This document shows positions 1 to 10,592 of a stretch of 64,000 nt of DNA, piece after piece. How positions within the stretch are numbered: position 1 is the first letter of the stretch; each line of letters opens with the position of its first letter. A model generated the notes under the pieces. That model was not told the DNA's origin and searched no databases. It saw only the letters and a list, made by a program, of their open reading frames with translations. The stretch is taken from NCBI GenBank assembly GCA_949358305.1, contig OX442314.1:44588581-44652580 (forward strand). Direction: 5' to 3'. Origin of the DNA: Strigamia acuminata (taxonomy: Eukaryota > Arthropoda > Chilopoda > Geophilomorpha > Linotaeniidae). Position numbers and translations under genes: made by a program.

Positions 1-2546
1 ACCTCGTCTAGAAAGTCTTCGTAACTAGGTGGCTGCAACAATTTCAAACCATTAAAGGTTTCATTGTTTTGCTCAGCGAGTCTTTTCTCTCGCTTTAAGT
101 ACGCTGACCTTTCGGCATCTGTAAGGTAAGCTTTGTACTTTTCGTCAATGCGCAATTGATTGACCTCCATGAACTCGTTTAACTCGGAGAATTTCCCCGG
201 GTCGGGAGCGTCCGACATCATCAGAATATTTTTACTATATTCTGTGAGACCAGCTCTAAACTGATCATCTGCTGTTGCATCAGTAACAGCATGTGGCATT
301 CTGCCAAGCAGATTCTCTGCTCTTAGCATGTACGAATGTAAGCTTTCGCCTTTTCGTTGCTTAAGACATCTCCAGAGCGTCTTGATGTCTTCGCTCGATT
401 CACCAAATTTAAACATGAATTGTTTAACGAAGTCATCCCACTTCGTGAAGTCTTTCCTGCGAAACCACTCCTTGACATCGCCAACCAGTATTCTTGGTAC
501 TAGATGGGCCAATGCACCTTCACAGCCAAAACTGTGAACTTTGCCTAGTTCGAATATTTCTAGCAAGAGGTTTGACCCTGCTTGCCAATTTCCATTATAG
601 GCATGTGGGATAACTCGATCCCATCTAATGAACTTTTCATCTGTTGTTTGATGAGTCCATTTATCAGAAGTAAATTCATTTATTTTTTGCAAAATAATTT
701 TATCCCTTCTGTTTTTTCGCTGTTGTTGAGCATTTTGCCTCAACAACTGGTCAATCTCATCTTTCGTGTAAAAATCGGGTCCTTGAGTTCTACTACGTGT
801 TCTGTGACGAGATCGCCCTCTCACACTGGGACGTGAGGAATCTGTATCTGACGCAGATTCATGATTCGGATTTGGCGGCGGATCAGGGTCCGGAGGATCG
901 TCGCCATCTGGCGGACGACGGTCTCCATTTGGTGGTCCCCTTCCATTTCGATTGCCATTCGAATTGTGGTCACGTGAGTGGCCACCTCCATGTCCATCTG
1001 AACTGTCTCCACCTGGTGGGTCACCACCTGGTGGGTCACCACCTGGTGGGTCACCACCTGGTGGATTTCCACGGTATCTCGGCCCATCACGGATGTCGTT
1101 ATGACAATCTCGCTTTGGTGAGCCTTCTCGCGGATTATCGTGTGCCCGTCCACGATCGTGTGGTTTCTCACGTTCTTTATTCTTTTTCTCTAGCATTCCG
1201 ATTAATCGGTCACTATTGCTAAAGAATCGATCCGAATCTTGCGGGACTTTTGGGGAATGATATTCGGTCGGGTCTGGTTGTCGCTTTCGCTTTTTGCGAC
1301 TGTGATGACTATTACGGCTTCCACGACTACTGCGTGAGTCATCACTGTCAGTCCAGCTTGATTGTCGACTGACTTTTGGTTTAGCTGATGTTAAATCAAT
1401 CAACTCAGGTGATTTGGAAGCACCTTTTTGTAAAACTGGGGCTGGTTTTGCAAAATTGTCTTCGCCGCAAACGTCTTGCACTTTTTGCACGACTACTGCA
1501 AAGTTTTCTTGTACCGTCAATAGATCTGCGCGAAGAATTTCGTTTTCACGAGCTTGCGCAGCTAAGTCGGCACGTAATAACTGCTCTGCAGTACTTTGAC
1601 TTTTGGCGGCTTGACCAGCATCAATTACGGACTGCTGTCGAGCGAGAAATACTTCATTTTCTCGTTGTGCTAATCGCTTAGCTCTTGCTGCTTGCTCTGC
1701 AGCATAATTCTCGTAATTTCGAGAACATGAGGGGATTGGTTCCCTCGCTCGAACTGGGGCGGTTAGTTCGGCAGTCATTAAATTTGTGTTGGCTTCTCGC
1801 AAATTTGCGTTGGCCAATCTCAAATTTTCATTAGCAATTTCTAAATCTTTTTGGGCTTGATTTAGTTGCTCGAGCCTTTGTTGATGCTCTTCGTCAGTAA
1901 TTAGCCAGGAAGCTTTTTCCTGCTCTAATTGTAACAACTTAACATGGTCATTCGCACGTTGTTGTTTTAGTTCGGCATTCTGCTGCTGCATTTCTGCATG
2001 CATTCGCTCGACCTCTGCTTGCAAGCTTGTTCTGACGATTTCAACGTCTTTTTGACATTGTTTGCGAACCATAGCTTTGTGGATTTGTTCCACAGTCATT
2101 TCGCTAGTGACTTTTACTCCCTCGAGCCTAGCTTGCTCACGGAGTGCGTTCATCATGGTAACACGCACGGGAGAATGAGAAACTTCCATATTGGAATTCT
2201 CGGAATCTTGATGTGCTGCACCTTGAACTGGTGATGAATTCAGCGAGTGCTCCGCACTTGATGATTGAATTCGTAAATTCAAATCATCGTTTTGCGACTT
2301 GGAACGGCCACTTCCAGTTGGATTGTTTAAGTCCAACTGGCCGCTTGGCGGGGATGGCTGTTGTCGCTCCAACGCTTGCGTGAATTCATTCACGATTAAC
2401 TGTGCCGAGTTACAGTTAGCTGTTTGATCCATGGCTTCGAACAGTTCTTGTGACTCAGTCACTTCTTGATCCACGACTGGTAGATCGATCGCCACTCGTC
2501 TCTTCGCCGGCCTTCCTCTCGGTCTCTTCTCTGAAGGAGTCGCCAT
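1..2546 (-). CDS. gag: Gypsy-family gag polyprotein, minus-strand copy, runs off the left edge
   Basis: Capsid and nucleocapsid precursor of an LTR retrotransposon; it would assemble the cytoplasmic particle in which the RNA is reverse transcribed. The ATG lies at 2546-2544, and the frame appears open to position 1 wherever I compared it with the second copy at 31249. The protein begins with a Lys/Arg-rich stretch, continues into a long Gln/Asn/Glu-rich coiled coil, then a Ser/Arg and Pro/Gly/Asp-rich linker, then the retrotransposon Gag core (Trp- and Phe-rich helices, roughly 1-680). This copy has CAG where the 31-34 kb copy has a TAG stop, and four copies of a 15-bp PPGGD-coding repeat (about 1003-1067) where the other has two. 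The zinc knuckle, pol and 3' LTR lie outside the window. The identity is firm; intactness beyond the edge is unknown. Confidence 0.9.
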   Translation of the reverse strand, partial: MATPSEKRPRGRPAKRRVAIDLPVVDQEVTESQELFEAMDQTANCNSAQLIVNEFTQALERQQPSPPSGQLDLNNPTGSGRSKSQNDDLNLRIQSSSAEHSLNSSPVQGAAHQDSENSNMEVSHSPVRVTMMNALREQARLEGVKVTSEMTVEQIHKAMVRKQCQKDVEIVRTSLQAEVERMHAEMQQQNAELKQQRANDHVKLLQLEQEKASWLITDEEHQQRLEQLNQAQKDLEIANENLRLANANLREANTNLMTAELTAPVRAREPIPSCSRNYENYAAEQAARAKRLAQRENEVFLARQQSVIDAGQAAKSQSTAEQLLRADLAAQARENEILRADLLTVQENFAVVVQKVQDVCGEDNFAKPAPVLQKGASKSPELIDLTSAKPKVSRQSSWTDSDDSRSSRGSRNSHHSRKKRKRQPDPTEYHSPKVPQDSDRFFSNSDRLIGMLEKKNKEREKPHDRGRAHDNPREGSPKRDCHNDIRDGPRYRGNPPGGDPPGGDPPGGDPPGGDSSDGHGGGHSRDHNSNGNRNGRGPPNGDRRPPDGDDPPDPDPPPNPNHESASDTDSSRPSVRGRSRHRTRSRTQGPDFYTKDEIDQLLRQNAQQQRKNRRDKIILQKINEFTSDKWTHQTTDEKFIRWDRVIPHAYNGNWQAGSNLLLEIFELGKVHSFGCEGALAHLVPRILVGDVKEWFRRKDFTKWDDFVKQFMFKFGESSEDIKTLWRCLKQRKGESLHSYMLRAENLLGRMPHAVTDATADDQFRAGLTEYSKNILMMSDAPDPGKFSELNEFMEVNQLRIDEKYKAYLTDAERSAYLKREKRLAEQNNETFNGLKLLQPPSYEDFLDE

Positions 2547-2637
2547 TTTTCAATGAGGATTTAGAAAGGATAGAGAAGAAAGATAAGCAAGATAAAAATG
2601 GCGGGTAAATTTTAACTAACAAAGTTATACAATGACT

Positions 2638-2655
2638 ATCCCGGACAGGCCCCCA
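2638..2655 (-). other. Primer binding site of the minus-strand Gypsy element
   Basis: An 18-nt site starting TGGGGGCC, two bases inside the LTR edge, is identical to the site in the second copy (31140-31157). It closely resembles the tRNA-Pro primer site of gammaretroviruses, differing over two positions in the middle. The TGG start fits pairing with a tRNA 3' CCA end. Assignment to tRNA-Pro is inferred from memory of that motif. Confidence 0.7.
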
Positions 2656-2657
2656 CG

Positions 2658-3615
2658 TGCTGCGATCCGGGTTATTATCGCACTTATTTCTAATAAATAA
2701 GCACGAAACCGCAGGTGAATGCTTTACAAGACTTATATCGCGGCCGAAACTTGTCTAGGGTTAAGTTTATGGAAATAAAGGCACAATTTAATATGGTAAT
2801 AAAAATCACACAAATATTTATTCTTTAAATTACAATATATATTAAAAACGATGGAAATATCACAGAATGCGACAAGTCGCAAGAATAAATGAGCGGGAAC
2901 AATGGAAGGGCTTGCAACGACTGTTGCAAGCTACAAAGCGCTAAAATGGCGCTTAAACAACACACAGTTGTTAGGCGAAGGCGAATTGTCTTCGTTCTGC
3001 AAACTCACGAACGATGGTCGAAGACGATGGTTCTCGTGGGTTTCTTCTGTCCTCGTACGACGGCTCAGCGGCGGTGGTTCACGGGGCAGGCGTCCGGCTC
3101 TCGTTCGATGGCGGTGGCTGTCGTTCGCGCGGCAGCGACGGCGATGGTTCACGATCGTCGGGAATCTTCTACTTCTCGATTGCTGGAATTAGCGACGGCT
3201 AATTCAAGCAGGATTGCTGGCTTTGTGCTTTGGGTGACACAAAGATAGCAGGTGAAACTGAGTTACAACGGTCCTCTATCAATACTTTTCTTTCAGGAGC
3301 AAAAGCAGTGATGTTGAGGTTGTTGTTGTATTTTTCAGAGTCCCGATTTGAGCCAAGGCGTGAGCCCAGCACGCTTCAATATTGCGCAGAAAACCTGCGC
3401 ACTTAGCTCAAATGGGTGCAACTAGTGGTTATTACACCATATTGCACCATAACGGCTAATAACCGTTTTCACCCCGGACAACCTGGGGTGATATGTGCCT
3501 AGAGAGGATTTCTCCCCTCGGTCACATGATCTGACTTGGCGTGTGCCACAGTCAAATTAATTAGAAGACAATTAATTTTATCTTCTAAGTTGGTGAATAT
3601 TTTGAGATCACCACA
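2658..3615 (-). repeat. 5' LTR of the minus-strand Gypsy element
   Basis: A 958-bp long terminal repeat, related along its length to the 973-bp LTRs at 30165 and 41555. On the minus strand it begins TGTGGTGATCTC and ends GCAGCA, the TG...CA ends expected of an integrase substrate. It contains the same AATAAA-bearing AT-rich region and the same imperfect palindromes. Sequence differences from the 30-42 kb copy, concentrated in 2900-3250, show the two insertions are not from the same very recent event. Only this LTR is in the window, so no target duplication can be scored. Confidence 0.92.
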
Positions 3616-4183
3616 TTCTTAACTCATGTATTTCAATAGTCAATTTTATTAAAATAGATAAATGCACCAAGTGCAAATGCGGTAAAATCAGCAACGGGTG
3701 TATTGACAGTGTGGAATAACACCTTTATTTTGTTTCCCGACACCAGTGCACCCACTCCCAGCTGCTGCCACACTTTTTAGTGCACTGCCACCAAAAGCAC
3801 CAACAGTGATGATATAACCGTCGGCCCCATCACGCCCCGTGCAAGTCGCAGGCCCGAGAGTGCTGCCGACTCGTACAACGACGACAAAAACGCGCTCCTA
3901 GCCGACGATACAGAGGCTTTGCTGAACCAAACAACACGCCAGCAAAACTAGACGACGCCGCCACTACCAATCGATTCCCTGTAGTTGGACTGTATTACAG
4001 GAAATCGATAGGAAATCGATAGATTTTGCGCATACCGGTATCTTGAATAAACTACATTCACCTAGGAGTCGGACGCTCAAGCTCTGTAATGGTTAATGAG
4101 TTGTCAGGACGATTTGGTTGATGGTCCCTTAAAATAAAATATGTGGAGCATTTTAAATTAAATATCAAAAAGGCACACACAGT
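3616..4183. other. Gene-free stretch beside the Gypsy LTR
   Basis: No convincing coding potential. There is a locally GC-rich patch around 3770-3960 with short inverted motifs around 'atcgatag' near 4000. I see no tRNA, promoter or transposon end that I can defend. Confidence 0.4.
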
Positions 4184-4390
4184 AAGGTAGCCAACGCCCT
4201 CTCATGTGCCCCATTAGATGCTCTCCATTCCCCGGATGACGATTACATCAAACCGAAGGAAATTAAACAATTCTGGCCTGCCTGGGAAGAAATCACACTA
4301 ACCCAAGTAAATAGACCACCACAATCAGCCAAAAAGCTCGCAAAATTTTTGCATTCCTACCCACATGGTGCTCTTATATTCTTATATATT
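4184..4390 (+). pseudogene. LTR-retrotransposon pol remnant (end of RNase H and connection region)
   Basis: One open frame of about 68 codons begins with a match to the 'ADALSRAP' motif that closes the RNase H domain of Gypsy polymerases (here NALSCAPL). It continues with a Lys/Pro-rich linker typical of the segment before the integrase zinc finger. Nothing of the flanking domains remains, so this is a short relic. The motif is weak, and the assignment is an inference. Confidence 0.4.
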
Positions 4391-4545
4391 CGGTTGCCGA
4401 TTATCGATATCGGCGACACTACAAAATACCGGTATCGGTCAAAATCTAATTAAAACCACCTTCGCTTTGGGATTTTTTTTCGATTCAGTACTGTATTCTG
4501 TAAGTAATAATTATTTTACTATTTATTTCATTAAACTTTTATAAT

Positions 4546-5578
4546 AGAGGTTTTGCGATTGGACTTTTTTCAAACTTATAACTTATAACTTATAAGTAAA
4601 AAGTATAAGTTATACGTTTGAAAAATTGAAAAATGAACGTATAGATTTGAACTATACGTTGCCCTATACGTTGCCCTATACGTGCAGTACGTATAAGGCG
4701 CGCATGCGCATTGGTCAATAATTGGCCAAAACAAGGCGCCATTTTTTTTAGCGATAGATCGCCTCGTGTGTGGCCTCGTCAAAGCGATGTTTGGACGCAT
4801 TATTGCGATTGAATGTGGCCGAACATCGCCCGCATTCGATCACACAAATGCGGGCGATGTTCGGCTGCATTCGATCGCTCAAATGCGACTGAACATCGTC
4901 CGTATTTGTGCAATCGAATGCGGCCGAACATCGCCGGCATTTGTGCAATCGAATGCGGCCGAACATCGCCCGCATTTGTACGGTCGAATGCGGGCGATGT
5001 TCGACCGCATTCGATCGCTCAAATGCGACTGAACATCGCCCGTATTTGTGCAATCGAATGTGGCCGAACATCGCCCGCATTTGTGCAATCGAATGCGGCC
5101 GAACATCGCCCGCATTTGTGCAATCGAATGCGGCCGAACATCGCCCGCATTTGTGCAATCGAATGCGGCCGAACATCGCCCGCATTTGTGCAATCGAATG
5201 CGGCCGAACATCGCCCGCATTTGTACGGTCGAAGGCGGGCGATGTTCGGCCGCATTCAATCGCACAAATGCGGCTAAACAAAGCTTTGACGAGGCGTGCA
5301 GGGAGGTAGAAAAAACACACAAACACACACACACAATAATTTTCATAAGAAATAAAAATAAATAAATGAATAAATAAAAGAAAAGAAAAGGTATAAAAAT
5401 TTAAGAACACTTTAACAGATATCACTTTTAGTTTTTATATGTAAAAGTTATATGTTCCAAAAAAGTTCAATCGCAAAATGAATGAACTTATAACGTATAA
5501 CTTATAACTTATAACTTATAGGTCATAAATCTATAAGTTATAAGTTATACTTATAAAAAGTGAAATCGCAAAACCTCT
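4546..5578. mobile_element. 1.03 kb terminal-inverted-repeat element carrying a minisatellite
   Basis: The ends are inverted copies of AGAGGTTTTGCGATT (15 bp perfect, then an imperfect AT-rich continuation built from repeated 'acttata'). Both flanks read 'aat' or 'ta', compatible with a short AT-rich target duplication. No transposase ORF is present, so this is a MITE-like non-autonomous DNA transposon. Its middle (4800-5276) is a minisatellite, described separately. The superfamily is unknown. Confidence 0.7.
4800..5276. repeat. 35-bp minisatellite with units in both orientations
   Basis: Tandem units of about 35 bp, built around GCGGCCGAACATCGCC and a 'gcatttgtgcaatcgaat' half, are head to tail at 5050-5225 with a spacing of exactly 35. 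At about 4842-4880, 4985-5030 and 5229-5265 the unit runs in the opposite direction, so the block can fold on itself. It lacks stop codons in several frames on both strands, which creates long spurious ORFs. It is GC-rich inside an AT-rich element. Confidence 0.9.
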
Positions 5579-5829
5579 AATGATGATTCTCTTCTCGTTT
5601 TAGATGCGGTATAGGCAATCGATAGATTCTGTTATTTTCTTAGGGGTTATTCACATTAGTTTGCCAGACAGTAATACTGGATATTTAAGAGCAAGTAGGA
5701 TCATTTCTGGTGGATGCAGCCAATAGCAATGATGGATAAAGAGATGTGAAACAAAAATAGGAATGAAGATAATGTGTAATTTTGAATAAAAGCAGTAAAA
5801 GAATAAAAAATATGTTGTATTTCATTTAA

Positions 5830-6136
5830 TTAATCAAATTGAACCATTAATGGTCTAGGATTGGCATACAGTATTGCCTGAATATTGGAACTAATGTAGA
5901 AAACCAATGTAAATGCCACATTCACGAAGCAATGTGGTCTTACAATACAAATTCATGTAAATGCTGCATCCATGTTTGAATGCAGGCTTACAATACAAAT
6001 ACAGTCTAGAAATTACCATTTGACCAGAGCTCTCTTCTGGTTTCACCGAGACTAGTTAAGTCGTCGGTTCATCCAGAGGTGACCACGTCGAGGCAGAGAG
6101 TTGGATTTTACTCCCCCTAATTATATCAGGCTTTTG
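5830..6136. repeat. Dispersed repeat, target of the copia insertion
   Basis: The text around 5895-6120 ('catgtttgaatgcaggctta' and the 'gaccagagctctcttctgg' block) recurs at 43790-44090, and partly at 60895-61060. The copia element is inserted at its right end. No coding sense seen. Confidence 0.7.
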
Positions 6137-6343
6137 TGTTGGGATTATTTTGTGGAAAATCACCACTTGATGTCGTTGTGCAATTAGTGTAGTTTGAGTT
6201 TTTTATATCCTGTGGTGACACTCCTACCATATATGGAGTGAACATCCTTCCTGTGTTTTTTCCCCACTCTTTCACTTGATGTAGAACAGTGAGGTTGCTC
6301 TAAACTGTATTAAACTTCAACCGTTTTTACTTGATTCATAACA
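6137..6343 (+). repeat. Copia 5' LTR
   Basis: 207 bp beginning TGTTGGG and ending ATAACA. It contains the likely promoter and polyadenylation signals of the element. No difference from the 3' copy was noticed. Confidence 0.93.
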
Positions 6344-6345
6344 AA

Positions 6346-6360
6346 TGGTAGCAGAGAGGA
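6346..6360 (+). other. Copia primer binding site, initiator-tRNA-Met type
   Basis: TGGTAGCAGAG starts two bases after the LTR. It matches the complement of the 3' end of animal initiator tRNA-Met over its first 11 bases, the usual primer of copia elements. The match breaks after that, so extended pairing is uncertain. Confidence 0.7.
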
Positions 6361-6653
6361 AGGTTGAACAATCATCAGCCACATTGAATTGATGAAAAAC
6401 GGTATTGAGACCGAAAAACAAGAAGATTTGAGCAGATTCGAGGCGACGTTGAGAGCAACCACGAGGCGAAAATCGAGAGCAACGCCGCGCCATCTTGAAG
6501 AGCACGATACGAGACGACGAGAAACAACTTTAACAAAGACTGTGAGCAACAATTCGATTCGAGGTGAATTAAACAATATTGAGATTGTGCCACAGAACCG
6601 AGACGGAGGAAAAAGTTGAACAATACGTGCAAATTGAGACGAAACCAACAAAG

Positions 6654-9600
6654 ATGAGCGACACCGGTAATTGGAGTTTGGCTAACATTGAGCCATTAAA
6701 TGATGCAAACTATTTCCTATGGGAATCAAGAGTGGAGGGAATTCTTAGAGCCAAGAAATTGTGGAAAGAAGTGATAATTGGAGCCGAACCGCAGCGAGGA
6801 GTCCAAGGAGAAGCAGATTGTGATGCAAAAGAGAAAACTTGGAACGATTGGGACGATAAAAACGCGGCGGCCCACTTCACGATGATCAGCACAATGACGG
6901 CACCACAAGTTTTGAAGTATTCAAACACAAAAGGTGCAAAGGCACTTTGGGATTTGGTGAAAACAAATATGGCGGCAAAAACCCAAGAACTGCAAATGAG
7001 GAGTGCCTGCGAGCTGACGCAGCTAAAGATGAACAGCAAAGAAGATGTAGACACCTACATAAACAGAGCTGAAGCCATAATCAACCGCTGTGCAAAACTT
7101 GGCAAACCAATTGACGACTATGAGAGCAAGTTTTATGTGACAAAAGGCTTACGACGAGAATTTGACGCGAATGTGCGCGCAATTGAAGTGCAGGCGAATT
7201 TAGACATGTCAAAAATTCGTGACATACTAAAAATGGAAGAAGGACGAATTTCAGCCCGAAAAGAAGAGAAAAATGCGACAACAAATGAAACCGCACTAAA
7301 AACACGTGAGAGAGGGCAGAAGCCAAAGCGCACATGCTTCAACTGTGGCCGTGGAGGACACATGGCGAGAGAATGCTACAGTGAGGCAAAATGTTTCAAC
7401 TGCCAGGAGTTTGGCCACTTATCGAAAGATTGTTCGAAACCCAAACGAGAGTTTAAAAGTGGCGACTCAAGAGGACGTAAACGAGGCAGAGGCGGTCAGC
7501 GAGGTCGCGGCAGAGGAAAAAGCGAAATATCAATGATGGCGTACGAGGAAAAGCCTGAATTCACACTTATGACGTACGAAATGGATGAAAACACCAATGA
7601 TGAAGAACCAAATGGAGAAAGCGATTGGGTGTTGGATTCCGGAGCGACAAGCCACATGACGGCACTAGATGCAAAACATTTTGACACATTTGATGAGGAT
7701 GAGAAGAATATTGGAATGGCCAAGAAAGGCAAAAGCATGAAGTCAATTGGAATGGGCGAGATTGTGATCGAACACGACGGGAAAAATTCCAGATTGAAGA
7801 AAGTGTTGAGCGTACCACAAATTGGAAGCAATTTGTTGTCAGTATCGAAAATAGTCGATAATGGACTAAAAGTCACATTCCCCAAAACGAGCGCAACAAT
7901 TAATGATGAAAGTGGAGAACAAGTTATGATGGTGCCAAGAAAAGGAGACATGTTTGTGTTGAAGGCAAACATAAAAGAAAAAGAAAAGTCTTATAAAGCG
8001 GAGGAAAAAGACAACAATTGGCACGTGAGATTGGGACATTTAAATTACAACACCCTGAGAGAGATGAAAAATGAAGAACTAGCATACGGCATAGAAATCA
8101 GCAGCAAAGGTGGCGCCGTGTGTGAACCATGCATCGCAGGAAAGATGAAAAAGTCATCGCACAAATCGGTAACAGACCGACAGTCGTCCAGCATCATGGA
8201 ATTATGGCACATTGATTTAATTGGACCAATTGGACCCGAATCTCGAGGAGGTGCAAACTACGTAATGACTGTAGTGGACGATTGGAGTAGGATGTTAATG
8301 ATAAAAACATTAAATGCAAAAAGCGACGCGAAAGAAAAACTGACGGAACTCATTACATGCATGGAAAGACAGAATGACAACAAGCTAAAGAAATTGAGGA
8401 GCGACAACGGCGGCGAGTTCTTATCCAAAAGCATGAAGGAATGGACGACAAAGAGGGGCATTGAGCATCAGCTGACCACAGCATTTAATCCGGCCAGCAA
8501 CGGCGTCGCAGAACGCGCGAACCGGACAATACTTGAGATGTTGAGAGCAATGTTAAAAGATTGTAAACTGCCAAAAACGTTTTGGGCGGAGTGTGTATCG
8601 ACAGTGGCACACATCCGCAACCGATGCAAATCGTCAGTCCATGGACGCACACCATTTGAGATATGGTTTGGGAGAAAACCAAATATAAAATACTTGAGAA
8701 GATTTGGATGCATAGCATATGTGCTAATTAAAGACCACAAACGAAAGAAACTGGACCCAAAGGCAGAAAAAGCAATATTCATTGGATACTCGAATACAAG
8801 GAAGGCGTACCGGATTTATCACCCAGAAAACGATTCAATAAGTGAGGAAATTGATGTGAAATTTGACGAGAGTAAAACGGGCGCAGATTTGTTGAATGGA
8901 GAAATCAAAAACGATGAAGAGATTGAAACAGTCAAAATCGATCTGAACTGCGAAGAAAATGAAGACGAATCAGACGATGCCGAGGAAGAAGAGCAAAACG
9001 AAATAAATGAAGAAGAAGAGGAAACAAATGAACCAGAGGACAACGCGGAAGAAAATGACGATCAAGATGAACGTGTCGAACCACCACAGAGAGGGCGACC
9101 GGCAGGAGTGACCAGAGAAATGAAATTGGTCGCAGACTCGATGCAAAGAGAGGAACGTGAACGACAGTTGGTCGCCCAAGGAGCGCGAAGATCTGAAAGA
9201 ATCAAGACGAAGCAAATGGCATTACTAGTAGAAGAAATCTTAACGCCGAAAAATTACAATGAAGCGACAAATTCCAGCAACGCAACGGAATGGAAGGCCG
9301 CGATGGATGACGAAATGAGTTCGATGAAACAACACGGAGTGTGGAAAATTGGAAAATTGCCAAAAGGAAAGAAAGCGGTGAAATCCAAGTGGGTTTATAA
9401 AGTGAAGTTAAATTCCGAGGGGGAACCGGAAAGATTCCGAGCGAGACTAGTAGCCACTGGATACTCGCAGAAATTCGGGGACAACTACGAGCTCACCTTC
9501 GCCCCGGTCATCAGGATAGAGACACTGAGAATGCTGATCAACGTAGCAGCAAAAATTAACCGACCATTGAAACAACATGACGTCAAAGCCGCATATCTTC

Positions 9601-10592
9601 ACGGCAAGCTGAAGGAGATGATATTTATGATACAGCCAGAAGGATATGTTGAAGGAGGAAAAGGACATGTTTGCCAATTAATTAAGAGCATCTATGGATT
9701 AAAACAGGCAGGGAGATGTTGGTTTGAAATGTTGGATAAGACATTGAAGAAAATTGGATTTAAACCATCTCCAGAGGACCCATGCCTTTATGTGATTTTT
9801 GTTGATGGCAACTTTATGTTCCTAGGCGTGTACGTGGACGATGACTTATCTTTGGCATCCACAGATGAATTTGAGATGGAATTAATGTCGAAAATGAAGG
9901 AAGAAATTGAGTTCGTGAGCATAGGCAGATTGGAGTACATCCTGGGAATCCAAGTTGAGTACAGAAATGGAAAAATCAACATCCACCAAGGCGGATACAT
10001 AAAAAGATTGGTGGAGAGCGAGGGATTGGAAGAATGCAATGCGGCAATAACACCAGTGAACCCCAATCAAAATTTGGACGAATTCGAAGAAAGTGAGAAA
10101 GTTGACGCAACACAATACCAGGAACTGCTGGGCAAGATGATGTACCTTGCCACACACACGAGGCCAGATCTGAGTTTCCCGATGAGCCTGTTATCCCAAT
10201 ATAACAAGGACCCACGAAAGATCCATTTTACAGCATTGAAGCGTGTGCTGAGATACCTGAAGAGGACGACGAACTACAAGCTCAGTTACGAAAGAGAAGA
10301 GAGCCACATCCACGGCTACTCGGACGCGAGTTGGGACCGGACATCGAACGCACGGTCATTCTCCGGATTCATCACACTTGACGGAAGTTCGATTATTAAC
10401 TGGAAGTGCCAGAAACAAGCGATAGTCGCGATGTCGAGTACAGAGATTGAGCTCTTGGCGCTGACCGAAGGAGCGCGAGAATTAATTTGGTTGAAACAAC
10501 TCGCGATTGGACTAAATGGAGATGTCGACAACGGAGAGACCACAACAATGCACTGCGATAGTTTGAACGCGAGGCGGAGCACAGAAGACTAG
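6654..10592 (+). CDS. gag-pol: Copia gag-pol polyprotein, truncated by a frame break
   Basis: Start chosen at the ATG at 6654 (AAGATGAG context); the open frame extends upstream only through non-ATG codons. Domains in order by residue: copia-type gag (about 1-220), two CCHC zinc knuckles (from about 228), aspartic protease LDSGAT (about 327), integrase HHCC finger (about 456-500) and D-D-E core (D about 519, SDNGGEF about 583, AERANR about 618), an acidic linker, reverse transcriptase with YVDD (about 1060), RNase H with YSDASWD (about 1223). PR-IN-RT-RNH is the copia order. The frame ends at TAG 10590-10592, about 60 codons early. The missing C-terminus is present in another frame immediately downstream. 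Confidence 0.95.
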   Translation: MSDTGNWSLANIEPLNDANYFLWESRVEGILRAKKLWKEVIIGAEPQRGVQGEADCDAKEKTWNDWDDKNAAAHFTMISTMTAPQVLKYSNTKGAKALWDLVKTNMAAKTQELQMRSACELTQLKMNSKEDVDTYINRAEAIINRCAKLGKPIDDYESKFYVTKGLRREFDANVRAIEVQANLDMSKIRDILKMEEGRISARKEEKNATTNETALKTRERGQKPKRTCFNCGRGGHMARECYSEAKCFNCQEFGHLSKDCSKPKREFKSGDSRGRKRGRGGQRGRGRGKSEISMMAYEEKPEFTLMTYEMDENTNDEEPNGESDWVLDSGATSHMTALDAKHFDTFDEDEKNIGMAKKGKSMKSIGMGEIVIEHDGKNSRLKKVLSVPQIGSNLLSVSKIVDNGLKVTFPKTSATINDESGEQVMMVPRKGDMFVLKANIKEKEKSYKAEEKDNNWHVRLGHLNYNTLREMKNEELAYGIEISSKGGAVCEPCIAGKMKKSSHKSVTDRQSSSIMELWHIDLIGPIGPESRGGANYVMTVVDDWSRMLMIKTLNAKSDAKEKLTELITCMERQNDNKLKKLRSDNGGEFLSKSMKEWTTKRGIEHQLTTAFNPASNGVAERANRTILEMLRAMLKDCKLPKTFWAECVSTVAHIRNRCKSSVHGRTPFEIWFGRKPNIKYLRRFGCIAYVLIKDHKRKKLDPKAEKAIFIGYSNTRKAYRIYHPENDSISEEIDVKFDESKTGADLLNGEIKNDEEIETVKIDLNCEENEDESDDAEEEEQNEINEEEEETNEPEDNAEENDDQDERVEPPQRGRPAGVTREMKLVADSMQREERERQLVAQGARRSERIKTKQMALLVEEILTPKNYNEATNSSNATEWKAAMDDEMSSMKQHGVWKIGKLPKGKKAVKSKWVYKVKLNSEGEPERFRARLVATGYSQKFGDNYELTFAPVIRIETLRMLINVAAKINRPLKQHDVKAAYLHGKLKEMIFMIQPEGYVEGGKGHVCQLIKSIYGLKQAGRCWFEMLDKTLKKIGFKPSPEDPCLYVIFVDGNFMFLGVYVDDDLSLASTDEFEMELMSKMKEEIEFVSIGRLEYILGIQVEYRNGKINIHQGGYIKRLVESEGLEECNAAITPVNPNQNLDEFEESEKVDATQYQELLGKMMYLATHTRPDLSFPMSLLSQYNKDPRKIHFTALKRVLRYLKRTTNYKLSYEREESHIHGYSDASWDRTSNARSFSGFITLDGSSIINWKCQKQAIVAMSSTEIELLALTEGARELIWLKQLAIGLNGDVDNGETTTMHCDSLNARRSTED

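Noticed and set aside
797-1222. His-rich ORF on the plus strand, and its twin at 32573-32968
   Set aside because: Antisense shadow of the gag linker; it follows the gag copies exactly.
5050-5230. Regularly spaced 35-bp repeats resembling a CRISPR array
   Set aside because: There are no unique spacers, the unit is continuous, and the host is eukaryotic; it is a minisatellite.
4748-5425. Several long ORFs on both strands through the GC-rich block
   Set aside because: They come from the 35-bp minisatellite, whose unit lacks stops in several frames; all give the same repeated peptide in every frame.
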